In this document: positions 49,568 to 59,147 of the stretch, one piece after another | Numbering within the stretch: the first letter of the stretch is position 1 | How the letters are laid out: each line of letters begins with the position of its first letter | Assembly (NCBI RefSeq): GCF_011074885.1 | Contig: NC_054687.1 | Coordinates: forward strand, 1,054,001-1,118,000 | Source: Brettanomyces bruxellensis | Taxonomy: Eukaryota; Ascomycota; Pichiomycetes; Pichiales; Pichiaceae | Direction of reading: 5' to 3' | Length of the DNA: 64,000 nt | Program-made: the position numbers and the translations under genes | The notes under the pieces: generated by a model | What the model saw: only the letters and a program-made list of their open reading frames with translations | What the model was told of the DNA's origin: nothing | Database searches by the model: none

Positions 49568-51109
49568 ATGATGCCGAGTATAAGCAAGAAAGGGTTTTTG
49601 TTGTTAATTCCAGAAATTCTTCAGCAGGTATCTGCACAGCTTACTCAATTTGACATCCTCAATCTTATGAAAGCATGCAAGCATTTTTATCAAATACTTA
49701 AGCCAATCCTATATCAGTCGGTTACAATTCATTGTGATTTTGGCAGATTTGATAAGGAGTTTTTTACGGTATCAAGTACGTATATTCGTACTATGGCAAG
49801 CACGTTGGAGTTTTTATCGCAATCCTTAAACTTCCATCTTGTTCGATCTATAGTTGTTCTTAAGCTTCCTTTTGAGTTCATATCATTTGAGAAGCACCTT
49901 AGACAGACGTTTTTCTCAAAAGAGGGGTACTTTGTTTGGTCATTGCAACGATTCATATGTCATTCGCCGATGTCACTTTCGCTCTTAGAGGTATTGGCGA
50001 AAGCTGAAAGATTGAATGATCTTTCTTTTCGCATAAACGTTTTTGACAATAAAGGTAAATTTCAGGATGTCCCCTCTGGTTTTTTCTTCCATAATCTTTC
50101 TTCCCTTTGTATTGGCCCCTTCCAGAGCACATCTGAACTCCTGAAATTGCTTTTAATGGTAAAAAAGTGTCCTTCGATACGCCGATTGCGTATTCTTGGC
50201 TCACCAAAGAAAATTAAACTTGAAGACTTAATAACCAGATCCTATCTAGGGTATAACTCATTCTGTCAGTCCAGTCTTATTGCATTTCAGCGTACATCTC
50301 CGAATCTTGATTACATCTGCATGGAAAGTTGTATATTCCACCCAAATGACATTGGTTCGTCACCGCTCATTCGTAATCCGTCCACTGTTGTGTTTCTATC
50401 CATCGTCGATGCGAATGAAATTTCGATAACCGGATCTTCTGTATTTGATCAATTCTCCAAATATACTTTTTCCTCGTTGAAATACCTTAGGCTCAGTATC
50501 CGACAACCGGTGAAAGATTCAACAGCCGCAATTCTTCTGTCTTTAAAGTCCAACACCCTTGTGGAACTTGATTTAGAATTGATGTATAATTCGCTAAAGG
50601 CTGATTCGCTTAAAGATCTTACCGATCAATATATCTCAGGTATTATAAGGCATTCCAAAACATTGAGAAAGCTTTCGTTTGCTATTTTCAACGAGAAAGG
50701 CATGGTGTATCTTGAGCAACCTCTATCCGAAGATCAATTTAAAAGTCTCTTCCTCCAAACAGGTTTCCCACACTTGGAAAACCTTCGTGTCGAAATAAGG
50801 TTCACGTCAATATACAATAGCCGTGTACTTTTCTTTAGACTGTTGCCAGCTTTAGACAAGCTTTGGATTCTCGGATCGCACTCAGTGAAAAAGCATTGGG
50901 GTTTAGGAAATACCTATCCAGGAATATTTGATGCTTGGCTTCGAATTCAATACATACCAGAGTTACTCATTAGAAATTCACCGAGCTGTCATTTGAGATA
51001 TATAAAAATAGATCAGTGTCTATTCCATGTGAAGCAAGGAAATGCGAATCCAAAGGACCATATTGACGATTGGTTTTCACGCTACACAAGAGTCCAATTT
51101 CCCCGTTGA
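49568..51109 (+). CDS. F-box protein with leucine-rich C-terminal part
   Basis: The preferred start is the ATG at 49568 (MMPSISKKGFLLLIPEILQQ), giving 513 residues; the frame is open from 49406. Residues about 10-50 match an F-box: LLIPEILQQVSAQLTQFDIL, NLMKACKHFYQILKPILYQS, with the typical LP-x-E/hydrophobic pattern changed to IPEIL. The remainder has irregular leucine-rich stretches (SLKYLRLSIRQP, TLVELDLELMYNSL, PHLENLRVEIRF), consistent with a divergent LRR solenoid. Such proteins are substrate receptors of SCF ubiquitin ligases, with Skp1 binding the F-box. The substrate is unknown. Families of fast-evolving F-box/LRR proteins are common in Pichiaceae-type yeasts. Codon use is AT-rich like its neighbours. 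Confidence 0.75.
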   Translation: MMPSISKKGFLLLIPEILQQVSAQLTQFDILNLMKACKHFYQILKPILYQSVTIHCDFGRFDKEFFTVSSTYIRTMASTLEFLSQSLNFHLVRSIVVLKLPFEFISFEKHLRQTFFSKEGYFVWSLQRFICHSPMSLSLLEVLAKAERLNDLSFRINVFDNKGKFQDVPSGFFFHNLSSLCIGPFQSTSELLKLLLMVKKCPSIRRLRILGSPKKIKLEDLITRSYLGYNSFCQSSLIAFQRTSPNLDYICMESCIFHPNDIGSSPLIRNPSTVVFLSIVDANEISITGSSVFDQFSKYTFSSLKYLRLSIRQPVKDSTAAILLSLKSNTLVELDLELMYNSLKADSLKDLTDQYISGIIRHSKTLRKLSFAIFNEKGMVYLEQPLSEDQFKSLFLQTGFPHLENLRVEIRFTSIYNSRVLFFRLLPALDKLWILGSHSVKKHWGLGNTYPGIFDAWLRIQYIPELLIRNSPSCHLRYIKIDQCLFHVKQGNANPKDHIDDWFSRYTRVQFPR

Positions 51110-51226
51110 GTCTGGTACTCAGCAGGCTTTTCATCATCGGAATTAATAAATACAAATCTTATAAATATATATATATACATGTATCTTTGCCTTAGGTTTG
51201 TTTGAATGTACATGTTTGTCCAGCCA

Positions 51227-52207
51227 TTAAATATATCGCTTTACTTCTTGGTTAGCATTCATTGACTTTCTTCCTTGTGGCTTTTCGTGTGGTTTGTGAT
51301 CAACCTCCGGATGTGGATTTACCTTTATTAGGTTCTCAAGCTTCTTGAATTCGCCCAAAATCTCATCGCTTGGTTTCCCACTGTCATGATTTACCACAGT
51401 TCCACTACTTGACTGTTTATGTTCTGCATGCATTTTCTTCTGCTTCAGTTTTCTCTGTCCTTCGTTCACCCAATCATCTGGAATTACAACTAGTTTTTCA
51501 TTTATGACTTGTCCTTCGCCGTTTAATTTCCGAACTAGCGTAATCCGACTTGTAGGTAAGTTTATGAGTCCATTTTGAAGCATATGCTCAAGTAGCTCCA
51601 CGTTCTCTTTTTTCGTATCGCTCTTCTGGGCCAAATTGTTCATTTTCTCCTGTCCCTCAATCTTATACGCTTTAACAAGTTTCTCAAGGCTTCTGCCGTC
51701 AATCAATCCAAAGTTATTTTTGGCCTTCTTCCGTGTTTTATTCACTTTCTTCAATTGTTCTTTGTTCAAGAATCGTTTTGGTATATCATACTCTATCTTT
51801 TGTTGCGAAACCAATAAATCTTCGTATTCACTTTCAATTTTCTTTCTATTCTTAAGCAGTCGTAACGTTTCATTGTTTTTATCATAAGCTCCCGATGTGC
51901 TTTTGGTTTTCACTTCTTTAACGTTTACTATTCCAAGTTTAACGGCCTTTTGGAAAAAGTCTGACTTGGTCACGTCCCCTACTTCTTCATCTTCCTTCGG
52001 CCTATTTGTATATATCCTTTGGCTTTTGATTTCCTCTTTATAAACCTTTGGAAATTCCTCTTTTCCCGAATCAGTTTCCTTCAAGTTTAAATAGTCATCC
52101 CTCAATTTCTTCGTTAATGGATTATTTCCAGTATTCACTTTACTTCCCGGCGTTTTCGGAAGATCTTTTGCCAACCTCCTTGTCTGTTTTGATACCAGTG
52201 TTCCCAT
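51227..52207 (-). CDS. Lys-rich protein of unknown function with possible N-myristoylation signal
   Basis: The frame is open from 52273, but the ATG at 52207 gives the more plausible N-terminus MGTLVSKQTRRLAKDLPKTP (326 residues). MG-x3-S followed by basic residues fits an N-myristoylation signal; a mitochondrial presequence is another reading. The body is Lys/Glu/Asn-rich with a central block KNRKKIESEYEDLLVSQQKI, PKRFLNKEQLKKVNKTRKKA and FGLIDGRSLEKLVKAYKI that looks folded and helical, and a later RITLVRKLNGEGQVINEKLV strand-like segment. I do not recognise the family. No membrane segment is visible. The stop is followed after 117 bp by the convergent F-box gene end. The upstream side holds the tRNA-Ala gene on the same strand. 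Confidence 0.6.
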   Translation of the reverse strand: MGTLVSKQTRRLAKDLPKTPGSKVNTGNNPLTKKLRDDYLNLKETDSGKEEFPKVYKEEIKSQRIYTNRPKEDEEVGDVTKSDFFQKAVKLGIVNVKEVKTKSTSGAYDKNNETLRLLKNRKKIESEYEDLLVSQQKIEYDIPKRFLNKEQLKKVNKTRKKAKNNFGLIDGRSLEKLVKAYKIEGQEKMNNLAQKSDTKKENVELLEHMLQNGLINLPTSRITLVRKLNGEGQVINEKLVVIPDDWVNEGQRKLKQKKMHAEHKQSSSGTVVNHDSGKPSDEILGEFKKLENLIKVNPHPEVDHKPHEKPQGRKSMNANQEVKRYI

Positions 52208-52325
52208 TTCCTGATAGTTAATCCAACTTGTACATTCAAAACTATATTTGGAATAGTTAGTTGATTTAACCATTTAACGTTAGACTTTAACGCCCTAAAA
52301 AAATAGGGCGTATAAAAAAATAAAG

Positions 52326-52398
52326 TGGACGAGACAGGATTTGAACCAGTGACCTTCTGCTTGCAAGGCAGACGCGCTACCAACTGCGCTACACGCCC
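52326..52398 (-). tRNA. tRNA-Ala (anticodon TGC)
   Basis: A 73-nt cloverleaf without intron: acceptor GGGCGTG/CTCGTCC with discriminator A, D arm GCGC-AGTTGGTA-GCGC, anticodon arm TCTGC-CTTGCAA-GCAGA with anticodon TGC, variable AGGTC, and T arm ACTGG-TTCAAAT-CCTGT. The A box and the B box (GGTTCAAATCC) are intact. A G3-U70 wobble, the alanine identity element, is present (GGG paired with TCC). Confidence 0.97.
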
Positions 52399-52422
52399 AA
52401 TCAATAAGTATATAAGTCGTCT

Positions 52423-52815
52423 ACTTTAATTTGAACCTAAATTATTGTAGATTATGTAAGTACTAAGTGATTTGTGTATTTGTTTTTAAGTGTTGAATCA
52501 AACCACTAAAAGATGAAGTATTGTAAGTTGTAAAGTAATGTTTTTAGAATGTTATGATGTAATTTAAGTAAGTCCGGAAGTAATACATAATGAAATAATC
52601 AACACAGTTTGTATTCACAAGGATATAGATAAAAGCACTCCTTTGTATATGTTGATAATTTGAAGTAATGTGATATTTATTTTAATGACTTGTTTTGATT
52701 TGTTTTATTTGTTTTATTTGTTTTATTTGTTTTATTTGTTTTATTTGTTTTATTTGTTTTTATCTTCTTGTTATCATTTCTCTTATTCTTATCTCTATTC
52801 TTCTTATTCTTATTG
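52423..52815 (+). repeat. LTR-like direct repeat, copy A
   Basis: About 390 bp similar to copy B at 54139-54500. Shared blocks include TTATGTAAGTA, TTAGAATGTTAT, GGAAGTAATA, AGGATATA and TTGAAGTAATG in the same order and spacing. It lies just upstream of the tRNA-Ala gene, where Ty elements preferentially insert. Confidence 0.6.
52691..52760. repeat. 9-bp minisatellite (TTTTATTTG)n
   Basis: About seven tandem copies inside repeat copy A and absent from copy B, so it expanded after the copies separated. Confidence 0.9.
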
Positions 52816-53198
52816 TCGGAGTTAAGAGAGACCTTATGAGTTACTCCTGGGCTTTAGCTATCAAACTCCTTCTTTAATAGAACTAATAAGAACCTAGCAG
52901 TCGGGAGATTCAGACAATTGTAAGGTCGGTTACCTAAGTGGGTGGATATATATGTACCAAGTGGTCTGTAATAGTTTTATTTAATTGGTTTAAGTGTGAC
53001 ACCGATTACTTTATGAAGTTTTTGTTATAACTAGTATTGAGTGTTTTTAAGGCTAAAGAAAGGAAAAGTATAATAGTAAAGAACTAAGTAAGAAGGTAAA
53101 ATGAACTGGATAAAAGGGGGAAAATGCACATATTTAAATACCTTTGATCCTTATGAGCGAGGTTTTCTTGGGCATAAACAAGGCGGGGCAGCTTTATG

Positions 53199-53261
53199 TA
53201 GATGCGACTCTCGACGCATCTATCACATGGTCTGTGTGATAATGTTAATGCCTTTAACATT
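53199..53261. other. Three directly abutting perfect hairpins
   Basis: TAGATGCG-actctcga-CGCATCTA (53199-53222), ATCACA-tggtctg-TGTGAT (53222-53240) and AATGTTAA-tgcct-TTAACATT (53241-53261). Arms of 8, 6 and 8 bp follow each other with no spacer, so the 63 nt would fold as a three-leaf structure on either strand. Confidence 0.55.
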
Positions 53262-54073
53262 CTAACAATTGTGTATGTGTCACCATAGAAGAAAATGAAT
53301 TTACTTCCTTTACTCTATTACCATCAAAGTGGAGTCGAACTAGTTGTATTGCAAAATAGGCTATCGGGTCTCGTCCCTTCGTAGAAGAAACAAGTTATAT
53401 AAAAAGAGGTAAAGTAAAGTAAAAATAAAAAGGAAAATAAAGTGAGGTAATCATACATAATATAAAAAAAAGATTTAATTCTCAGAAACAGAATTATGAT
53501 CGCGCATAATTATTTTTCCGCTGATTCCCTAACATACACAGTTAGTGCATTTTATCCAGGATTGTCTCTATTAGATATTATTCTAAATCTTGGTTATTTT
53601 AGAATAAGTTCAGATCTCAAAACAAAATAATCTAATGACATATAATAATAGATTATCTAATACTAGGTAATATTCTCATATGTCCGACACTTATCTATCT
53701 TCTTCTTCTGTAAGCTCTTGCTTTTTTGTCAAAACAATGATGCTCTCGAACAATGGAGTTCAAATAAGTGAAGATGGTATTGTTATATCATCTGATTAAT
53801 TCGAGAACTACATCTATATAAAGTGAAGATATTCCTTTTTGTCTATCATTATAAATACTCTTTATTACATACTACAATAAAACATCAAAACACTATATAA
53901 ATCTGGTAACACTAACTTTCACATTTTTTATCTCTTATCTTCATCTTGAGTTTTCCAAAAAGGCTAAATACTCATTTAATATTTTCTCGTTTTCTCTGCT
54001 TAATGATATATTTGCATTTCGTCGTCCGACGTTAATAAATAATTCACTCATGTTGCTTCGCTCATAATATTAC

Positions 54074-54097
54074 GTAACCATTTGGTTACCACGTGAC
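54074..54097. promoter_or_regulatory. Palindrome adjoining a CDEI/Cbf1-like box
   Basis: GTAACCA-tt-TGGTTAC (54074-54089) followed immediately by CACGTGAC (54090-54097), whose complement GTCACGTG fits the centromere element CDEI consensus RTCACRTG and Cbf1 sites in general. Confidence 0.4.
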
Positions 54098-54138
54098 TTT
54101 TCCTTGTTCAATCCCTCACAGAATTAAAATTCGTTGCA

Positions 54139-54500
54139 CTTTAATATATATCTAAATATCTTGAATTATGTAAGTAAAGTTGTTTGTGTGTTTGGTTTGA
54201 AATGTTGAATTTCACTAGTAAAATATGAAGTAGCAAATGTTGTAAAACAATGTACTTAGAATGTTATATAATTTAGGTAGGGGTGGAAGTAATATATAGT
54301 GGAATGACAAACTAATTTATATTCTCTAGGATATAAATAGAAGGACCCATGTATGTTTATAACTTGAAGTAATGTTGAGCTGTCAAATGTACAATGGTGT
54401 ATATTTATTTTTGTACATTTGCTGGTCTATTTCTTTTGCTTTTTCTTATCCTTACCTTCTTGATATCATTTATCCTATTGTTAATATTGGTACTTGAACT
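54139..54500 (+). repeat. LTR-like direct repeat, copy B
   Basis: Diverged partner of copy A, same orientation, offset of about 1716 bp. Neither copy has an open reading frame or an intact TG...CA boundary that I can recognise. Confidence 0.6.
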
Positions 54501-55938
54501 ATTTATCTATATTGTTGCATACTTCTTGGTTACCTTTTACTTCTCTTGTTTTAATCTGCATGATTTTTTAATTAAAATACACAATGGTTAGGATTTCATT
54601 GCAATATAAAGTGTTCAGCTGTTGTTATGCTTTTAATTTTGGCTTGACCATCTACAAAAGATATTTGGCTTTATATACAATTACATAATACAGTTGTAAT
54701 AGATTCACCGACAATAACATTTATATAAAGCTGCCATGTCTTGTCTATACCAAGAAAACTCATTTCGAGGGATTAAAGGTATTTAAGCATATACTCTCTT
54801 CCCTGTTGAATTAGTTCATTGTATCTTCCTTTTTAGTTCTTTTACTTTTAAAATTCTCCTGTCTTCAGCCTTAAAAGCACTCAATACATTAGTTAATAAG
54901 AAACCTAATAAAATTCTCGGCGTCATACTTAAAACAAAATCAACTTACATATTACAATCATTTTGAATGCTCTTTCAAATAGCTGATGTTGGAACATATA
55001 CCCACTGCAACTTTTCAGCCATAAGCAGTAAAATACTGACAAAAATTGAATGTTTATTTTTATACATGTATGTCAAGTCATACAAAGCTTTTACTTTCTA
55101 TCATTTATAAAAGAAGTGATAACGTATAACTACATAAAATAAGGGCCCAATCGTAAGGGCTTTAAAATCATAATTAAATTTCTTTTGGAATATTCCGGTC
55201 GTTAGCAAAACAAATTTTATTTAATTATTTACACTCTATTTTGTATTCTTACAAAATGAAAGCTAGCAGCAGTAATTAATCATTGGCAGATTATCGAAAA
55301 CAAGTTGATATACATTTTAATTTATTGACGAAATAAAGTGTAGAATAAAAAGAAATAAGAATAAAATAAACAAATAAGAGAATGGTAAACATCTAACAGA
55401 TATAAACGATAAACTTTCAACGCTGCATCAAATAATGATGTGCAAATAATATACACTATTGCTTGCTGACAGATGAGCTCTTTATAAAATTAAAAAGTAA
55501 CATCATGCAGAAATTTGAAATCATTAACAAAAATAATACTAAGAAGTGCGTTCAAACATTTAGCCACGTACCTCATTATTTATAAGGTAGCATAGCCTTA
55601 AAGGTCTATGAAGGTTATTACTTGAAACTTCAGAGTAATAAAATTATGTTTAACGTAAATTTCACGTTTATCATTGAATATCTCAATACAAAGGATGCAT
55701 TTACATGTCAGAAGGGGAGGTGTATAAATCCGAGAAATCAAGGATTTGCGCTATTTTTTTAGTGATTTCTTTTTCGGATCAGATAAAATTCCTAACTTGG
55801 AGGGAGACAAAAAGAGAGCACGTTCATAAGTTTCAATTTAATGTATTATATTTGCAAGCTGACCTTGGATATATATTAAAAAAGGATAAATAAACAAAAT
55901 AACCTAAGATATTTAGAGCCCTTGGAGAATATATTATA

Positions 55939-57048
55939 ATGTCAATTTTGGAGGACATTCAAGGAAAGTCTCCGACAGATTTAAAGGCGAAATATAAAAA
56001 ACTATTGACATACGATAAGATAAACAAACAATATTCAATTTCCAACGTGAATACAGTTGAATCATATACTTTTGATAACGTACTTAAAAGATGGGTTCCT
56101 AATGCAATTGAGAACGAGGAGCGTAAAGAAGCTGAAAAAGTTGAAAATAAGAATGGGACGGATATCTCCAAAATAGTAGATGGAAAACGTAAAGTGGAGG
56201 AAGATGAGGAAACAGAGAAGTCAGAGCTGAAACGTATGCGACGGGAAAGGAGGTTTGAGTTAAAAAAACAGAAACAAGAAGAACGTGAGAGAGCAAGAAA
56301 GCAAAATAAATGTGTGTATGTTACAGGCTTACCCTCTGATGCGACAGCTGAGGAAATACAAAAGACATTTGAAAGATGTGGGTTAATTGATAAGGATTTG
56401 AAAACAGGTGAGCGAAAAATAAAACTATATAAAGATGCTGACGGGTCGAATAAAGGAGATGGTCTTATACAATACTACAAAGCAGAGAGTTGTGATTTGG
56501 CAATAGAAATGCTGAATGGGACCCCATTACGGCCATCTGAGAGTAATAAATCAGACAAACTCACTGTAAGCAAGGCAATATTTGAAGGCAAGAAAGAAAG
56601 CAAACCAAAGGACACAAAAAAGGAAAAAACGCATACACCCATTAGGTTCAAAGAAAAGAAGAAGATGGAACGAACCCGTAAGGAATTGGATGCGAAACTT
56701 GCAGATTGGTCGGATTCAGAGAATGAAGATAGTACTGAAAAAAGGATGACCGAGACTGAAAGGCAGAGCGTAGTGATACTAAAGCCATGCTTTACGCTTA
56801 AGCTTTTAAATGATGACCCTGAAGCTGCCAAATTTATTCAACAAGATATAAAGCAGGGTTGTGAGGAATTAGGAAAAGTTTCTTGGGTCAGATTATATGA
56901 TGGAGAATCAGATGGAGTAGTTGCAGTTAAGTTCGAGTCGTATCTTGGGGCGAACTCGTGCTTACAGAAAATGAATGGAAGGTATTATGGCGGACATAAA
57001 CTTGAAGCCGTGAAGTGGGATGGGGTTCAAGAATATAAAAGCAGATAA
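55939..57048 (+). CDS. CUS2: Cus2/Tat-SF1-type U2 snRNP splicing factor
   Basis: A 369-residue protein with the Tat-SF1 layout. A charged N-terminal part includes a Lys/Glu/Arg-rich helix (about 75-125). RRM1 follows (about 128-215; NKCVYVTGLPSDATAEEIQK, GDGLIQYYKAESCDLAIEML). A linker (about 220-275) carries RTRKELDAKLADWSDSENED. The C-terminal U2AF-homology motif (about 278-365) reads VVILKPCFTLKLLNDDPEAA, then VSWVRLYDGESDGVVAVKFE and the ending GGHKLEAVKWDG. Cus2 promotes U2 snRNA folding and binds Hsh155 (SF3b) before Prp5 acts. S. cerevisiae Cus2 has 285 residues; this one is longer, mainly in the N-terminal charged region. Clear family match. Confidence 0.92.
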   Translation: MSILEDIQGKSPTDLKAKYKKLLTYDKINKQYSISNVNTVESYTFDNVLKRWVPNAIENEERKEAEKVENKNGTDISKIVDGKRKVEEDEETEKSELKRMRRERRFELKKQKQEERERARKQNKCVYVTGLPSDATAEEIQKTFERCGLIDKDLKTGERKIKLYKDADGSNKGDGLIQYYKAESCDLAIEMLNGTPLRPSESNKSDKLTVSKAIFEGKKESKPKDTKKEKTHTPIRFKEKKKMERTRKELDAKLADWSDSENEDSTEKRMTETERQSVVILKPCFTLKLLNDDPEAAKFIQQDIKQGCEELGKVSWVRLYDGESDGVVAVKFESYLGANSCLQKMNGRYYGGHKLEAVKWDGVQEYKSR

Positions 57049-57514
57049 TATTGAGGATTTCCAATTATTACACAAATACTAACGATTATTGCAATCAATT
57101 GGTATCTTAACCTGGGGTCACACGAGAGACTTATTTGCTTATTTTATGCGCGATAAGTGCACATAAATCGTGCGAAAAAACAAGTTACCCGAGAAAAAAC
57201 CCTGGCACAATTCTACATTTAATCGAATTCTTCGACCTTCTTTTAAAATTTTTCAGAGATGGATGGATGGACGTTTTTTGTAGCAGTGAGATGCGGGAGG
57301 GGGAGAAAAAGGAATAGTCCGTGATTTTCTAGTGTCTCCAAATGCATTATATATATATATATATAGGTGAAAAAAATATATATATAATTCATTAAAGCAA
57401 AGATGAAGAACATTTATCCCTGGTAAATTTAAATAAACCCATATAAACTTCTATTTTGTTTTAAAAAGCAAGAAAACTGTACCCGATAAAGCAGAGGTAA
57501 AAAGAAAATAAAAG
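57049..57514. other. Intergenic CUS2 to OLA1
   Basis: 466 bp with a TA dinucleotide repeat at 57348-57390, a likely TATA-rich OLA1 promoter. Nothing else seen. Confidence 0.6.
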
Positions 57515-58708
57515 ATGGCAGGAAAGAAAGGTAAACACGAAGAGGAACACAAGATTCTTCTAGGAAGACCAGGTAATAACCTTAAATCTGGTATTGTTGG
57601 TCTTGCCAACGTTGGTAAATCTACATTCTTCCAGGCAATTACTCGTTCTCCTTTGGGAAATCCAGCAAACTATCCATTTGCTACTATTGATCCAGAGGAG
57701 GCTCGTGTGATTGTTCCATCACCAAGATTGGACAAATTATTCAAATTATACAAACCACCTAAGAAAGTGCCGGCATACATTACTGTTTACGATATTGCTG
57801 GTTTGACCAAAGGTGCGTCCAAGGGTGAAGGTTTGGGAAATGCATTCTTGTCGAACATCAGAGCTGTCGATGCAATCTATCAGGTTGTCCGTTGCTTCAA
57901 GGATCCGGAAATTACGCATATTGAAGGTGACGTTGATCCAGTGAGAGACTTGGAAATTATCTCGAATGAATTGAGGTTGAAGGATATTGACTTCGCCACG
58001 AAATATCTTGAGAACGTCCAGAAAACTGCAGACAGGGGTGGACAATCTTTAGAGGTCAAGGCTGCCAAAGAAGAAGTTAAGACTGCACAGAAGGTGATCG
58101 ACTTGTTGAAGGAGGGTAAGAGAGTTGCAAATCAGAAATGGGACGTCAAGGAGGTCGAGGTGATCAACAAGATGCTCATGCTTACCGCCAAGCCATGCAT
58201 CTACTTGATCAATCTGAGTGAGAGAGACTACATCAGAAAGAGAAATAAATGGCTCCCAAAGATTAAGCAGTGGGTTGACACCAACTCCCCAGGTGACACA
58301 ATTATTCCATTGTCCATCTGTCTAGAGGAGAGGCTTTCTCACATTGAGACCGATGCCGAGAGAGAGGCTGAGGAGGAGAAGATTGGTGCACACTCTGCCT
58401 TGCCAAAGATTATCCTTGCTATGAGAAAGCTTTTGCATTTGATCTCTTTCTTCACCGCCGGTGAGACCGACGAGGTTAGAGAATGGACTATCAGAGAAGG
58501 TACCAAGGCACCACAAGCTGCTGGTGTTATTCACACCGATTTGATGAAGACCTTCATCTTGGCCAATGTTATGAATTTCAATGATTTGGAAGAACTTGGA
58601 AGTGAAGCTGCTGTTAGAGCCGCCGGAAAGTTGATGCAAAAGGGTAAGGACTATGTTGTTCAAGATGGTGATGTCATATACTTCAAGGCCACTGCCGGTA
58701 AGAGTTAA
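57515..58708 (+). CDS. OLA1: Obg-like ATPase (YchF family)
   Basis: A 397-residue protein, nearly colinear with S. cerevisiae Ola1 (394). Nucleotide-binding motifs: G1 GLANVGKST (about residues 29-37), G2 region PANYPFATIDPEEARV, G3 DIAGLTKGASKGEGLGN, and the family's altered NLSE in place of NKxD, which shifts preference from GTP to ATP. The coiled-coil insertion (NELRLKDIDFATKYLENVQK) and the C-terminal TGS domain with FITAGETDEVREWTI-like and AAGVIHTDLMKTFILANVM follow. Ola1 is a ribosome- and proteasome-associated ATPase affecting stress responses and translation. The NLSE Leu is encoded by CTG, useful evidence for the standard code. The codon use suggests high expression. Confidence 0.97.
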   Translation: MAGKKGKHEEEHKILLGRPGNNLKSGIVGLANVGKSTFFQAITRSPLGNPANYPFATIDPEEARVIVPSPRLDKLFKLYKPPKKVPAYITVYDIAGLTKGASKGEGLGNAFLSNIRAVDAIYQVVRCFKDPEITHIEGDVDPVRDLEIISNELRLKDIDFATKYLENVQKTADRGGQSLEVKAAKEEVKTAQKVIDLLKEGKRVANQKWDVKEVEVINKMLMLTAKPCIYLINLSERDYIRKRNKWLPKIKQWVDTNSPGDTIIPLSICLEERLSHIETDAEREAEEEKIGAHSALPKIILAMRKLLHLISFFTAGETDEVREWTIREGTKAPQAAGVIHTDLMKTFILANVMNFNDLEELGSEAAVRAAGKLMQKGKDYVVQDGDVIYFKATAGKS

Positions 58709-59147
58709 ATGTGTTCAACGAAAAGAATAATTACGGGTGAGCAGTGACTTCGGTTCGAAATGATAATCTTTGGAGTCTCTTTTTACCGTTTTTTATCCAT
58801 TTTTTTTTACTTTTGAAACCGACTGACTTGTGTATAATTTGTGTTTTCTTAGTGGGGGATGCAAATATAAACGCGATGATAATGTTGTTTAGGTTTGTGT
58901 AGTGTATGTATAATATATTAGTTTACACAGTCCTCATATTCTGAGTGGCTGATTTCGGCCCTCAGAAAATTCCAAGTTTCGGGGTTTGAGCAGCAACGAA
59001 ATTATTTGTGGAGTACAAGAAAAAAAAAAAAAACACTAGATGAAGCTTCACCCTGATTCTATAGAGAAATACCTTAACTTTACTGACGTTCACATACACT
59101 AAACGTACAGCTAAAAGGAAATAATATACACTGTATACTACATCAAA
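58709..59147. other. Intergenic OLA1 to SCO1
   Basis: 439 bp, AT-rich, with A15 near 59019-59035; promoter of SCO1. Nothing else seen. Confidence 0.6.

Larger units (their letters stand above)
52399..55938. other. 3.5-kb AT-rich gene desert with LTR-like repeats; possible retroelement graveyard or centromere
   Basis: No credible coding frame over 3540 bp, by far the longest gap of the window, and among its most AT-rich parts. It holds two diverged direct repeats (52423-52815 and 54139-54500), a 9-bp minisatellite, three abutting hairpins (53199-53261), a 30-bp palindrome (53577-53606) and a palindrome next to a CDEI-like box (54074-54097). The position upstream of a tRNA gene suits old Ty-type insertions. 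An AT-rich gene-free block is also what a compact yeast centromere would look like. Confidence 0.5.

Noticed and set aside
52135..52404. Minus frame GRVAQLVARLPCKQKVTGS over the tRNA gene
   Set aside because: A typical false protein from translating a tRNA gene; the cloverleaf is complete.
53310..53390. tRNA-like sequence on the minus strand (AGTTCGACTCC resembles a B box)
   Set aside because: T-arm and acceptor stems do not pair.
54394..54591. 65-codon hydrophobic frame in the gene desert
   Set aside because: T-rich DNA gives Leu/Phe/Ile-rich frames by chance, and it lies inside repeat copy B.
58201..58230. CUG-Ser clade genetic code
   Set aside because: CTG encodes an invariant Leu in the NLSE motif of OLA1.
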